Source of the DNA: Candidatus Brocadia sp.
Lineage (GTDB): Bacteria > Planctomycetota > Brocadiia > Brocadiales > Brocadiaceae
Assembly: GCA_030837935.1 (NCBI GenBank)
Contig: JAUQXU010000442.1
Coordinates: 1 to 24,930, forward strand
Reading direction: 5' to 3'
Length of the DNA: 24,930 bases
In this document: positions 1 through 9,196 of the stretch, in pieces
Layout: every line of letters begins with the position of its first letter
Numbering within the stretch: the first letter of the stretch is position 1
Translations under genes and position numbers: made by a program
The notes under the pieces: model-generated
Databases searched by the model: none
What the model was told of the DNA's origin: nothing
Seen by the model: the letters and a program-made list of their open reading frames with translations, nothing else

Positions 1-2
1 AT

Positions 3-155
3 TTCGGTAAACAGAGCGGCAATATAATCGGCGGCTGGATTTACGAACCGTTTGGGTTTACCTGGCTCGTAGTTTTTTCGACGTTTTGCGTAGCCGCAAC
101 ATGGTTTCTGTTACCGTTAGTTAGTTTTGATGATAGCAGGAGAAAAGAAGTATAA
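3..155 (+). CDS. C-terminal end of a membrane transporter, probably MFS (5' part outside window)
   Basis: The reading frame is open from the window edge and ends at a TAA; 50 codons are visible. The peptide contains GKQSGNIIGGWIYEPFGFTW, then a strongly hydrophobic helix (WLVVFSTFCVAATWFLLPL) and a short charged tail (DDSRRKEV). A Gly-rich loop, a hydrophobic helix and a basic cytoplasmic tail are what the last transmembrane helix of a major facilitator superfamily carrier looks like. The family call rests on this short piece only, and the substrate cannot be inferred. The gene is convergent with psiE, whose stop lies 19 bases away, with a hairpin between them. Confidence 0.6.
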   Translation, partial: FGKQSGNIIGGWIYEPFGFTWLVVFSTFCVAATWFLLPLVSFDDSRRKEV

Positions 156-166
156 AAAGTATTTTC

Positions 167-200
167 AATTCTGTTATTCTGGAGGTTTAATAACGGAATT
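167..200. terminator. Hairpin between convergent genes, possible bidirectional terminator
   Basis: Positions 167-178 (AATTCTGTTATT) pair with 189-200 (AATAACGGAATT) in a 12-bp stem with one G-T wobble and a 10-base loop. It follows the stop of the plus-strand transporter and overlaps the last codons of psiE. A modest T-rich stretch follows on the plus strand. The U-tract is weak, so termination is inferred from position and stem length. Confidence 0.4.
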
Positions 201-608
201 ATTTTCTCGATGACTCCGTTTTAAAAGATAAAAACCTATCGAAAATGCTATAACAAGAGCAGCTATACCAATTAAAATAAAACCCTGAACTTCCTTTATG
301 TTTATTATCAGAATTTTATGTGCGAGTGCGATTAGGGCAACAGTAAATACGACCTCAACATGAATTTCTTTTCTTGATAAATACGCCTTAAATGATTCCA
401 ATAGTTCAATGCCAATTAAAATTAATACAAAATAACCAAAAATATCCAGTAATTTACTGACATCAAACAAGAACCTTGGTGGTTTTAATACTGCTTTTAT
501 AATAATTAAACCTAGATGCGCAGTAGCTAAAGTTATAGCCAAACACATCATAACTGCAAGAGAAATAATTATAACTTTTTGGAATATTTTTAATTGCTTT
601 TCTATCAT
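174..608 (-). CDS. psiE: PsiE-family small membrane protein
   Basis: A protein of 144 residues with about four hydrophobic segments (roughly 12-34, 50-72, 85-105 and 113-133). The segment EIHVEVVFTVALIALAHKIL matches the conserved central part of the phosphate-starvation-inducible PsiE family, whose E. coli member has a similar length and unknown biochemical role. The frame could start at a TTG overlapping the ATPase stop, but I chose the ATG at 608 because a GGGA lies 6 bases upstream. It is the last gene of the gpmA-ATPase-psiE operon and starts 20 bases after the ATPase stop. The basic C-terminus (KRSHRENN) suggests a cytoplasmic tail. Phosphate regulation is known for the E. coli gene; nothing here shows it. 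Confidence 0.72.
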   Translation of the reverse strand: MIEKQLKIFQKVIIISLAVMMCLAITLATAHLGLIIIKAVLKPPRFLFDVSKLLDIFGYFVLILIGIELLESFKAYLSRKEIHVEVVFTVALIALAHKILIINIKEVQGFILIGIAALVIAFSIGFYLLKRSHRENNSVIKPPE

Positions 609-628
609 AATAATCCCATGATTATAAT

Positions 629-3322
629 TCAACTCATTGTAATATCAAAACTGCGTTTTGATTTCTTAGCATTCCTTTTCATTCTTATCCATTTATCAAT
701 CTCTACCGCAATGACAATTGTTATCGTTATTGCTCCTATACCTACCCATTCTCCTGCTGTAAGCGGCACTGTCCTGAAAACCCACTGGAGGGCAGGTACA
801 TAAAGTACTGCGAGGTGGGCAAAGAAGGCTGCTATCATGCTTAAGAATAAAAAAGGATTAGCCATAGGATTCATTTTGAAAATAGATAGCGTCTCAGAAC
901 GGCAGTTAAGCGCCTGATAAAACTGGAAAAAGACCATGGTCGTAAGAGCCACGGTGCGTGCTTGTTCTAAAGACACACCTGAGTTGAGATTCGATATAAA
1001 TATGAAAACAGTTCCAACGGCCATAATGGTTCCCATTAAAAAAGTCCTCTGGATCATAAGATTCGTGAGAATACCTTCTCTTGAATGCCTTGGTGGTCTC
1101 CGCAAGACACCTTTCTCTGCCGGCTCGAATGCGAGGGCAACGTCTTGCAGCCCATTTGTCACAAGGTTCAGCCAGAGTATTTGCGCAGCGATATATGGGA
1201 TGGGAAACCCCATGAGTAACGTTGAAACAATAGCAATCAATTCTCCAAAACCACAGGATATGAGAAAGAGGGTGACTTTCTTGATATTATCATATACGAC
1301 CCTTCCTTCCTCAACTGCTGCAAAGATGCTGGCAAAGTTATCGTCTGCAAGGACGGCATCAGACGCCTCTTTTGCCACATCTGTTCCTGTCCTACCCATT
1401 GCGATTCCTATGTGTGCTGCCTTAAGGGCGGGGGCATCATTTACACCATCCCCGGTTACTGCCACGACCTCACCATGTTTTAATAATTGCTGAGTAATTC
1501 GTAATTTATGCTGAGGGGATACCCTTGCGTATACCGATACTGTTTTTACCTTGTTAAAGAGATCTTCATCACTCATTGTTTCGAGTTCCTTACCGGTAAT
1601 CACCTCAGGATCAACTGTGCCCAATCCGAGTTTTTTTGCGATTGATACTGCGGTGACTGCGTGGTCACCCGTTATCATAATAGTCCTGATGCCTGCCTGT
1701 TTACATCCTTTCACGGCCTCTATTACCTCTGGCCGTGGAGGGTCTATCATTCCCTGGAGACCTGCGAAGTTCATGCCCGACTCTACGTCATGATGCGTAA
1801 GTTCTTCCACGTCATGAGAGGCTTCCTTGTATGCAAAGGCAATGACCCGCATACCCTCTTTTGCAATGTTGTTTGCAATAAGTAAAATCTCCTTTTTCTT
1901 AGAACTGTCAGCAGCAAACTCGGTACACATATCCAATACCCTCTCAGGTGCACCTTTCACAAATATAAACTTTTTACCTCCATGTCTGTGAAGGGTAGCC
2001 ATGTAACCCCGTTCAGACTCAAAGGGTATTATTGCAATCTGTGGGTAGCGCTTCTTTTCATCCTCCGGCATGAGACCGCCCTTCATTGCAGAAACAATAA
2101 GGGCACCTTCCGTGGGATCTCCGTCAACCTTATACTGCCCATCTTCCTCATAAATATTTGACTCATTGCAGAGAAGTCCTATACGCAGGACTTGAAGATG
2201 TCTCTCCTTCTCCTCTGATTTAACAGACATTTGATCATGAAGTATTTCACCTTTTGGTTCATATCCACTCCCGGCAACATCATATATATGCCCTCCATCA
2301 TAGATTAACCTGACAGTCATCTCGTTTTTCGTAAGGGTTCCCGTCTTGTCTGAACAGATAATCGTAGTACTTCCAAGGGTTTCTACTGCGGGTAATTTTC
2401 TTATAATTGCATTCCGTCTGGCCATCCGTGCAACGCCAATTGCCATGGTAATGGTTACAGCGACAGGAAGTCCTTCGGGTATTGCCGACACTGCGGTTGC
2501 CACAGCGATCATAAACATCTCTGATACCTTTGATCCATGTAGTAGTCCTACCCCAAAGAGAACAGCAGAAAATCCGATAATAACGATTCCTATTAATTTT
2601 GCAAATCGCTCAAGTTTATCCTGAAGGGGGGTTTTTATTGACGATACCTCTCTGACCTTCTCTGCAATCTGACCAAGGACTGTTCTCTCTCCTGTCTCTA
2701 CTACAATACCTTTTGCCCTTCCACTCACCACTATGGTGCCCATAAAGGTCATATTCTTTTGATCACCAGAGGTCAAATTATCTTCACTTATTGTTGAAGT
2801 TGATTTTTCAGCGGGGACTGATTCACCGGTAAGCATAGCTTCTTCAACCTTCAACTCATACGTTTTAAGCAACCGCAGGTCAGCCGGCACCTTGGTACCG
2901 GATGCAAGCAGGACGACGTCACCTGGTACCAGGTGCTCACTGTTTATCTCTTTCTCTTTGCCATTTCTTAAAACCCTTGCCCTTGGTATGAGCATCTTTT
3001 TGAGCGCCCTTACGCCCTGTTCTGCCTTGTATTCCTGGATATAACCAATAATTGCATTAAGGGCTACCACAGCCATAATTACACTGGTATCAATGTATTC
3101 TATGAGAAAGGCTGTTACAGCAGCGGCTACAAGAAGGATATAAATAAGCGGGCTTGTGAATTGATGGAGAAGGATTTTAAGCCTGCTGATCTTCTCTTCT
3201 TCGACAAGTTTATTTAAACCATAGCGCTGAAGCCGTTTGCTGACTTCGTTGTCAGTCAATCCCTCTTCAGATGTTTCTAGCTTTTGTAATATTTCTTTAA
3301 TATGAAGTTGATACCAATTCAT
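629..3322 (-). CDS. P2-type cation-transporting P-type ATPase
   Basis: A full-length ion pump of 897 residues. Domains in order: N-terminal cation-ATPase domain (1-75), first membrane helices, actuator domain with TGES at 165-168, IPEGLP in helix M4 at 281-286, phosphorylation motif DKTGTLT with Asp325, nucleotide-binding domain with KGAPE, hinge TGDGVNDAP at 623-631, and C-terminal membrane domain. The overall order is that of Ca2+ ATPases of the SERCA/PMR1 class. The ion-site helices differ: M6 reads NLVTNGLQD (719-727) where SERCA has NLVTDG, and M5 reads GFGE where SERCA has NVGE. The transported ion is therefore uncertain; Ca2+ is the default guess. The start ATG overlaps the gpmA stop as ATGA, with GAGG 6 bases upstream inside gpmA, so translation is probably coupled. 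Confidence 0.88.
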   Translation of the reverse strand: MNWYQLHIKEILQKLETSEEGLTDNEVSKRLQRYGLNKLVEEEKISRLKILLHQFTSPLIYILLVAAAVTAFLIEYIDTSVIMAVVALNAIIGYIQEYKAEQGVRALKKMLIPRARVLRNGKEKEINSEHLVPGDVVLLASGTKVPADLRLLKTYELKVEEAMLTGESVPAEKSTSTISEDNLTSGDQKNMTFMGTIVVSGRAKGIVVETGERTVLGQIAEKVREVSSIKTPLQDKLERFAKLIGIVIIGFSAVLFGVGLLHGSKVSEMFMIAVATAVSAIPEGLPVAVTITMAIGVARMARRNAIIRKLPAVETLGSTTIICSDKTGTLTKNEMTVRLIYDGGHIYDVAGSGYEPKGEILHDQMSVKSEEKERHLQVLRIGLLCNESNIYEEDGQYKVDGDPTEGALIVSAMKGGLMPEDEKKRYPQIAIIPFESERGYMATLHRHGGKKFIFVKGAPERVLDMCTEFAADSSKKKEILLIANNIAKEGMRVIAFAYKEASHDVEELTHHDVESGMNFAGLQGMIDPPRPEVIEAVKGCKQAGIRTIMITGDHAVTAVSIAKKLGLGTVDPEVITGKELETMSDEDLFNKVKTVSVYARVSPQHKLRITQQLLKHGEVVAVTGDGVNDAPALKAAHIGIAMGRTGTDVAKEASDAVLADDNFASIFAAVEEGRVVYDNIKKVTLFLISCGFGELIAIVSTLLMGFPIPYIAAQILWLNLVTNGLQDVALAFEPAEKGVLRRPPRHSREGILTNLMIQRTFLMGTIMAVGTVFIFISNLNSGVSLEQARTVALTTMVFFQFYQALNCRSETLSIFKMNPMANPFLFLSMIAAFFAHLAVLYVPALQWVFRTVPLTAGEWVGIGAITITIVIAVEIDKWIRMKRNAKKSKRSFDITMS

Positions 3323-4029
3323 GCTTCACCTCTCATTGAGTTTCCAAGATAATATTTCGAGGTTGGTTTTAATCCCTCATCAAGTTCATACACAAGAGGT
3401 ATACCCGTCGGGATGTTTAACGCTGTGATTTTGTCGTCTGGTATATTATCAAGGTACTTGACCAAAGCCCTTAAACTATTCCCGTGAGCTACAATGACAA
3501 CTCTTTTTTTCTCATGGATAGCTGGCGATATTACCTCATTCCAGTAAGGTAAAAATCTAAAAACGGTATCTCTTAAACTCTCTGTTAAAGGTATTTCTTT
3601 TTTATCAATATTTTGATATTTTATGTCATTCCCGGGATAACGCTCGTCTGTTATGGTAAGAGAAGGAGGGGGTACGTCATAACTTCTCCTCCATATAAGC
3701 ACTCGTTCCTCCCCATATTTTTTAGCCACCTCCGCCTTGTTCAAACCCTGCAATGCGCCATAGTGCCGTTCATTCAATCTCCATGATTTGTATTCTGGTA
3801 TCCAAGTTAAATCCATTTCGTCTAAAACATACCACAAGGTTTTAATTGCTCTTTTGAGTATGGAAGTGAAGGCTATATCAAAAATATATCCCTCTTTTTT
3901 TAATATTTTCCCTGCGTGTTTTGCCTCCGTAACTCCATTATCTGATAAATCAATATCCGTCCATCCTGTAAATCTATTTTCGTAATTCCATATACTTTCT
4001 CCATGTCTTACCACTACCAGCTTTATCAT
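3319..4029 (-). CDS. gpmA: 2,3-bisphosphoglycerate-dependent phosphoglycerate mutase
   Basis: Interconverts 3- and 2-phosphoglycerate in glycolysis and gluconeogenesis, in the cytoplasm. With the start used here it has 236 residues. VRHGES carries the phospho-acceptor His9, RFTGW is at 19-23, LNERHYGALQG includes the acid/base Glu87, and VAHGNSLRALVKYL carries the second catalytic His182. These are the signatures of the dPGM (GpmA) class, and length and alignment match E. coli GpmA. The frame extends 9 codons upstream, but I chose the ATG at 4029 because GGAGG lies 9 bases before it and the enzyme's N-terminus normally begins just before the KLVLVRHGES-type motif. It leads a three-gene operon and overlaps the ATPase gene by 4 bases. 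Confidence 0.93.
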   Translation of the reverse strand: MIKLVVVRHGESIWNYENRFTGWTDIDLSDNGVTEAKHAGKILKKEGYIFDIAFTSILKRAIKTLWYVLDEMDLTWIPEYKSWRLNERHYGALQGLNKAEVAKKYGEERVLIWRRSYDVPPPSLTITDERYPGNDIKYQNIDKKEIPLTESLRDTVFRFLPYWNEVISPAIHEKKRVVIVAHGNSLRALVKYLDNIPDDKITALNIPTGIPLVYELDEGLKPTSKYYLGNSMRGEA

Positions 4030-4038
4030 ACAACTCAT

Positions 4039-4043
4039 CCTCC
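4039..4043 (-). promoter_or_regulatory. Ribosome binding site that fixes the gpmA start
   Basis: GGAGG on the minus strand sits 9 bases before the ATG at 4029. It lies directly against the ATG at 4038, which is too close, and downstream of the ATG at 4056. It therefore supports the shortest of the three possible starts. Confidence 0.7.
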
Positions 4044-4191
4044 ATATATGCAACACATTCCGAAGCTTTTAGCCAGTGCTTTTTCCGGATGATATCCGAC
4101 AACATATATGCTATCCTTTCTATTACACCAAATTCCAAAAAGCCGCCTTAGCAATATTACGGTATAAGAGGCCGCGATATTCGTGTTTGAC

Positions 4192-4220
4192 TTGCAAGAG
4201 AATTCCATCTGTGCTAAAAT
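4192..4220 (+). promoter_or_regulatory. Candidate sigma70-type promoter for the DUF3181-like gene
   Basis: TTGCAA at 4192-4197 and TAAAAT at 4215-4220 are separated by 17 bases. They lie about 57 bases upstream of the ATG at 4278, in the divergent gap between gpmA and this gene. Each box is a 4/6 or 5/6 match to consensus. The gap also holds a short palindrome (CGGAT-GAT-ATCCG, 4086-4098) on the gpmA side that could be an operator, but that is not supported further. I saw no strong Shine-Dalgarno before the 4278 ATG. Confidence 0.45.
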
Positions 4221-4277
4221 AACTGCTAATTATTCCTCAACAGTTTTCAACAAAAACAAATAATAAATGAAATTTTT

Positions 4278-4589
4278 ATGGGTATTCTTAATAAAACAGA
4301 AATTATCGAAGCCTTGACGTTAGAAATTGGAGAGAATATTTATATCGATATTGCTAAATGGCATCTCTATTTATCTGACGCTAAACTTGATAATGTATTA
4401 GCAGAAAAATTATTTCCTTTGTTGAGTAGCGGTTCCATAAGCAGCGTACAAATTAATGAAATTCTTCAAGAAATAAAAGTGAAAGTTGGTGGTGGTAAAA
4501 AAGAATTACCTTTAAATGATTTAATATCCGATTCTGTGCAGAGTAAACTGATAAATATTTTAGAAGATATTTTACGAGAAATGTTTTAA
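4278..4589 (+). CDS. DUF3181-like small protein
   Basis: A protein of 103 residues with no signal peptide or membrane segment. Its first half (EIGENIYIDIAKWHLYLSDA) and a later piece (KVKVGGGKKELPLNDL) resemble, from memory, the DUF3181 family of small proteins best known from cyanobacteria; the function of that family is not known. It is the only complete plus-strand gene in the window. It has its own candidate promoter and ends one base from the treY stop, so the two transcripts must converge tail to tail with no room for a terminator between them. It is either a passenger or could modulate treY through antisense read-through; nothing in the protein itself suggests a link to sugar metabolism. 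Confidence 0.65.
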   Translation: MGILNKTEIIEALTLEIGENIYIDIAKWHLYLSDAKLDNVLAEKLFPLLSSGSISSVQINEILQEIKVKVGGGKKELPLNDLISDSVQSKLINILEDILREMF

Positions 4590-4590
4590 A

Positions 4591-7572
4591 TTAGATAATT
4601 TTTTCCATTAAAGCAACAGGAAAATGAGTAAATATCTCTGACAGATACAAGATAGTTGCTTCTTTGTGAGGTATGGTCGTAACAACTTCTCCTGTAAAAA
4701 TGTTCCGGTATTTTTTCTCCGTTTCCTCATGTGGTACAATAATAACCGAGTCTTTCCATACTTCTTTGCCAAAGGGCAGGTTTTCTGGTTGTTGTATAAG
4801 CCTTGTAATAAATCTGGGGGCAACAACCAGCACCGTGGAATTTCCAAATTTCCTCACAAACGAGCAGACATTCGTAGCCTTTTCTCCCATTGCTTCAAGG
4901 GGAGAATATTCCCCGCGCTCAAATATTTCTCTATTTGCTTTTCGGTAATTGAGGGTTTTATACATCAGGTAGAGCTTTATCTTCCCATTATCTTTGTTGA
5001 TAGTCAATTCCTTCGCAAACTCTGATAGCGGCATCTCTTCATCATTCCGTTTCAGTTCTTCCAGCATTTTGATTCTAATATTATAATCAACGGGTCTGCG
5101 GTTGTCCGGATCAACGAGACTGAAATCCCAGAACTCAGTTCCCTGATAGAAGTCAGGAATGCCGGGAGAGGTTATCTTAAGCAATGTTTGTGAAAGGGAG
5201 TTGTATATGCCGTAATGGGATATCTTCTTTTGAAATGCTTGAAAATCTTTAAGAAATTTATTTCTCCGTGTGTTATTCAAGGTGGCCTCGATAAAGCTCA
5301 TCAGGATATTCTCGTAATTCGTATTGGGATTTATCCAGCTTGTGTTGACCTTTGCCTCCCTTAATGCCTTTACCATGTAATCTTTAATCCGTTTCTTAAG
5401 CATTTCGTATTCAGGTACGATTATTGGTTCAATGGGCCATGCACCGATAAGCGTTTGGTAAAAAAGGTATTCTTCATTCGGGTCTGGTACAGTCTGACCT
5501 TCAACAACAACGACATTTTTCTTATTTAACCTTCTCCATCGCGTTAAACGTTCTCTCCATTCATCAGGAATTTCTGAAAGGACATTAATTCTTGCCCGCA
5601 CATCTTCGCTGCGTTTTGAGTCATGGGTGGAGGTGGCAATAAGGGTGTGAGGCCAGGACTTGCTCCTTTCTATATTCTGTCCATGAAAGGTTTCCATGGT
5701 TGTACCAAATCTTTCCGGGTTTCCTCCCACTTCGTTGAGAGAAACAAGACGGTTATAGATATAAAAGGTCGTATCCTCAAGCCCTTTCGCCGTGACAGGT
5801 CCTGTAACCTGCTGAAACTTCATAACGAAATCAAGCCATTCCCTTTGGTTAGCGTCTTTAAAATTTTCCGGATACTTAAGCAAAAGGACGTCTTTGAGAA
5901 AATCAAAAACAGATTCGCTCATGGCAGGGTTTTTTCTTTTTGCCTTTGATATAGCAATCTCAATATATCGCCGGTCCCTTTCAGTTACTTCTGATGGTTT
6001 TATATAGGTTCTATATACCGGGAAAAAGGCAATGGCTTCCTTTATGGCGTTTGTAAGACTGTTTAGGGTGAAATCCCTTGTATGTCTGTTTTTTTCCGAC
6101 AGCCGGTTCAGGTAGTGTCCCAGGGTATTGACTTCACTCGACATAATCACTTCCATAATTAATTTTTTCTTTTCATAAACAACGTTCTGAAAATTAAGTT
6201 TTGACCTGATGAACCTGGCGTATATATCATCAAATACTTTTACATTCGTTGTTTCGACAAAGATGCCATTTAGAGAGTTCAAAAAATCATATCCTGTCGT
6301 GCCAAAGACAGGCCAGTCTTCCGGTATCTTTTCACCTTTGATAAGGATCTTTTCGCCGATAATATAAAAAACCTTCGTCTGGGGTTCCGTTGACAACAGT
6401 TCATTGTATTGTCTCAATATTTCAGCTTCTCTATCGGAAGTATCCGTTCCGTAAGCAGGAAGATCAAGTCTTTTATAAAGAAAACAGTTTTTCTGCAACC
6501 GCTGGAAATATTCTGAAGGGTTATAGAGTCCATCGGGATGATCAACCCTCATGCCTGTAACCTTGCCTTCTCTGATAAGTTTAAAAATCAATTTATGCGT
6601 TTCCCTGAAAACAAGTGCATTTTCCATACGGATTGCCGCAAGGTCATTGATATCAAAGAATCTCCGGTAATTTATTTCTTCGGTAGCTACACTCCATTGC
6701 GAGAGTCTGTATATCTGCTGATTAAGGAGATTATCAAGGAAGTCAAAGCTTTCGGGCTTATCTTTTACCCCGTTCAATGTCCTTACATTTTCATCTATAA
6801 ATGTCTTAATCTCAAGATTCCCACTGTAGTGATTCCATAAGCGCTTCTTTATAATTTCCTTCTCACGATATCGCTCTGCAATCTTTTCCGGATCCTTTTC
6901 TGTATATGAGGGTAAATGGTTTAATGCAGTGATAATACTCAAAAGCTCGTTGAGATGGGGGTTTTCAGGAGTGAGAAGATTTTTTAGCTCATCTATACGA
7001 TATTGTAAAATATCTATATATGTCTTTGGTCTTATGGGAAATTTGTGCTGATAATAATAAAGAAAGAAATCGCCGTTTTCAAAGGCAAGTTGCAATTCCT
7101 GTCTTTCAAGAACAATTCCATACTGATCGCCTAAAATAGGGATAAGCACTTTGTCTTTCAGTTCTATTTTTACCGGTTCCCAGTCTATGTCAAAGAAATC
7201 AGCATAGATAGAGCCTGATCCGTTTTCAAGGACATCCATCCACCAGGTATTTTCGTTACTGGTAATGCACATGTGGTTTGGAACGATGTCAAGGATTTGA
7301 CCCATTCCGCATTTCCATAACTCTTGTATCATTCCATGGTATTCTTCTTCTGTACCAATTTCCGGGTTCAGGGTATTGTGGTCAACAATGTCGTAGCCAT
7401 GAAGGCTGCCTTCTCGTGCTTTAAAATAGGGGGAGGCATAGATATCACTGATACCGAGATTATTGAGGTAATGGATAATTGCCTTCGCATCCGTGAATCT
7501 GAAATGCCGATTGAACTGAAGTCTATATGTTGAAACAGGTACTCGAGGTTCAGATTTTGTTTCCGTGGTCAT
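4591..7572 (-). CDS. treY: Malto-oligosyltrehalose synthase (GH13_26)
   Basis: Isomerises the reducing-end alpha-1,4 bond of a maltodextrin to the alpha,alpha-1,1 bond, making maltooligosyl trehalose for TreZ. Length is 993 residues, at the upper end for TreY (commonly 720-1000). It opens with the typical STYRLQFN near residue 14. GH13 region I DIVPNH is at 95-100. Region II RVDHPDG has the nucleophile Asp344. Region III IIGEKIL has the general acid Glu407. Region IV TSTHDSKRSED is at 647-657 with Asp651. The C-terminal GIPDFYQGTEFWD and DPDNRRPVDY motifs are TreY hallmarks. It is the last gene of the minus-strand cluster, 67 bases after malQ. No clear Shine-Dalgarno precedes the ATG; the ATG was kept because homology begins about 10 residues later. 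Confidence 0.95.
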   Translation of the reverse strand: MTTETKSEPRVPVSTYRLQFNRHFRFTDAKAIIHYLNNLGISDIYASPYFKAREGSLHGYDIVDHNTLNPEIGTEEEYHGMIQELWKCGMGQILDIVPNHMCITSNENTWWMDVLENGSGSIYADFFDIDWEPVKIELKDKVLIPILGDQYGIVLERQELQLAFENGDFFLYYYQHKFPIRPKTYIDILQYRIDELKNLLTPENPHLNELLSIITALNHLPSYTEKDPEKIAERYREKEIIKKRLWNHYSGNLEIKTFIDENVRTLNGVKDKPESFDFLDNLLNQQIYRLSQWSVATEEINYRRFFDINDLAAIRMENALVFRETHKLIFKLIREGKVTGMRVDHPDGLYNPSEYFQRLQKNCFLYKRLDLPAYGTDTSDREAEILRQYNELLSTEPQTKVFYIIGEKILIKGEKIPEDWPVFGTTGYDFLNSLNGIFVETTNVKVFDDIYARFIRSKLNFQNVVYEKKKLIMEVIMSSEVNTLGHYLNRLSEKNRHTRDFTLNSLTNAIKEAIAFFPVYRTYIKPSEVTERDRRYIEIAISKAKRKNPAMSESVFDFLKDVLLLKYPENFKDANQREWLDFVMKFQQVTGPVTAKGLEDTTFYIYNRLVSLNEVGGNPERFGTTMETFHGQNIERSKSWPHTLIATSTHDSKRSEDVRARINVLSEIPDEWRERLTRWRRLNKKNVVVVEGQTVPDPNEEYLFYQTLIGAWPIEPIIVPEYEMLKKRIKDYMVKALREAKVNTSWINPNTNYENILMSFIEATLNNTRRNKFLKDFQAFQKKISHYGIYNSLSQTLLKITSPGIPDFYQGTEFWDFSLVDPDNRRPVDYNIRIKMLEELKRNDEEMPLSEFAKELTINKDNGKIKLYLMYKTLNYRKANREIFERGEYSPLEAMGEKATNVCSFVRKFGNSTVLVVAPRFITRLIQQPENLPFGKEVWKDSVIIVPHEETEKKYRNIFTGEVVTTIPHKEATILYLSEIFTHFPVALMEKII

Positions 7573-7639
7573 GTATTGTTCGCTTTATCAGTTGTTTAAA
7601 ACATTCGAAATTTTAAGGAACTATTATTTAATTTTTACT

Positions 7640-9142
7640 TCACTCTCTGCTGTATATTACGGTTGTTTCCTTCAGATCTTTTATTAACGTTGGTGTTATT
7701 TGCTCTGGCAAGAGTCTCCATTCCCAATTATTTTCAGAAGTTGCCGGGAAGTTCATTCGCGACTCTTCTCCGAGACCGAGTATATCCTGCATTGGTAAAA
7801 CAACCATGTTTGCAACTGACATCATAGCAAGTCTGATAAACTCACGGTGGATATTGTCTTCTGTGACTTCTCTTCCTAAATATTGTTGAATTCTGTTTCG
7901 GTCATTGGGACTTGTTTCTTTTTTATACCAGCCTTTCGTTGTATTATTATCATGTGTTCCCGTATAGACAACACAGCATTTTGTGTAATTATGCGGGATA
8001 AACGGGTTGGTTGGTAAATCTTCTCCGAATGCGTAAAGGAGCACTTTCATTCCGGGAATTCCGAATATACTCATAATCTCCCTTACTTCTGGTGGTATTT
8101 CTTCTCCAAGGTCTTCCGCAATAATCGGAAGACTGGGGAAATGTCTATAAAGGGTATCAAAGAAATCTTTAACAGGGGTAGTTACCCATCTCCCATTTAC
8201 TGCCGTCTTCTCACCAGCCTGGATCTCCCAGTATGAAACAAACCCCCTGAAATGATCGAGCCTGATAATATCATAGCGTTTAAGGTTGTATTCTATACGC
8301 CGCAACCACCACGAGTAGCCAGTTTCTTTGAGAATATCCCAGTCATAAACAGGATTTCCCCACAGTTGTCCTGTTGCGCTGAAATAATCAGGAGGAACTC
8401 CGGCGACTAACATTGGTTTTTTAGCATTATCTAGCTTAAAAATCTCAGGTTTAGCCCATACATCGGCGCTGTCATACGTCACATATATAGGTATATCACC
8501 GATTATTTGTATATTTTTTGAGTTACAGTATTTTTTAAGAGAAAACCACTGTTTAAAAAATAGAAATTGGAAAAACTTTTCCATTAATATTCTATCATTC
8601 ATTTTTTCCTTCCAATCTTTTATTACTTCATCTTTTCTATTCCTCAAATCCTCAGGCCAATCACTCCAGGCAACTCCGTGAAAGTGCTCTTTCAAGCCTA
8701 TAAACAGGGCATAATCATCGAGCCAGTATGCATTCTCGTTACAAAACCTTTCGAATTCAAAATCTTTTCCAAGCTTACGATGAATATTTTTATATGCTAC
8801 ACGAAGGATGCGCTCTTTATAGTCAGTAACAATTTTATAATCAACTCTCTCATTTGGAAAGATAGTATGACCATCTATATCAGATTTTGAAAGAATGCCC
8901 TCCTGGACAAGAAAGTCGGGACTTATCATAAGATGGTTTCCAGCAAAGGCTGAATAACTGCTATAAGGACTATTCCCGTATACCGTGCAGGTTTGATTGA
9001 GAGGGAGGATTTGCCATAAGGACTGCCTGGTTTCTGCAAGAAAATCCACAAATTTGTAAGCCGTTGCACCGAAATCCCCAATACCATAGGGTGATGGAAG
9101 GGATGTAATATGAAGTAATATACCACATCTTCTTTTGTTCAT
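7640..9142 (-). CDS. malQ: 4-alpha-glucanotransferase (amylomaltase, GH77)
   Basis: Transfers alpha-1,4-glucan segments between maltodextrins, disproportionating them in the cytoplasm. Length is 500 residues, the compact Thermus/plant D-enzyme type rather than the longer E. coli form. Visible signatures: GILLHITSLPSPYGIGDFG at the N-terminus, SPYSSYSAFAGN at 58-69, RLDHFRG with nucleophile Asp296, AEDLG with acid/base Glu343, and GTHDNNT with Asp398. The ATG has a good Shine-Dalgarno (GAGG, 7 bases upstream). It lies between the GH57 gene (121-base gap containing a palindromic repeat) and treY (67-base gap). In context it would recycle short chains left by TreY/TreZ and resize acceptors for GlgE. 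Confidence 0.96.
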   Translation of the reverse strand: MNKRRCGILLHITSLPSPYGIGDFGATAYKFVDFLAETRQSLWQILPLNQTCTVYGNSPYSSYSAFAGNHLMISPDFLVQEGILSKSDIDGHTIFPNERVDYKIVTDYKERILRVAYKNIHRKLGKDFEFERFCNENAYWLDDYALFIGLKEHFHGVAWSDWPEDLRNRKDEVIKDWKEKMNDRILMEKFFQFLFFKQWFSLKKYCNSKNIQIIGDIPIYVTYDSADVWAKPEIFKLDNAKKPMLVAGVPPDYFSATGQLWGNPVYDWDILKETGYSWWLRRIEYNLKRYDIIRLDHFRGFVSYWEIQAGEKTAVNGRWVTTPVKDFFDTLYRHFPSLPIIAEDLGEEIPPEVREIMSIFGIPGMKVLLYAFGEDLPTNPFIPHNYTKCCVVYTGTHDNNTTKGWYKKETSPNDRNRIQQYLGREVTEDNIHREFIRLAMMSVANMVVLPMQDILGLGEESRMNFPATSENNWEWRLLPEQITPTLIKDLKETTVIYSRE

Positions 9143-9196
9143 TTTTATTCCTCACTTAGGAAAAATATCTTTATTCAAGGATAATTTTAAAGTAGA

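Noticed and set aside
936..1493. 185-codon plus-strand open frame
   Set aside because: It lies wholly inside the P-type ATPase on the opposite strand, has low-complexity Ser/Thr/Pro-rich composition and no recognisable motif.
4086..4098. CGGAT-GAT-ATCCG palindrome upstream of gpmA as an operator
   Set aside because: Single copy, short, and no promoter on the gpmA side that I could place relative to it.
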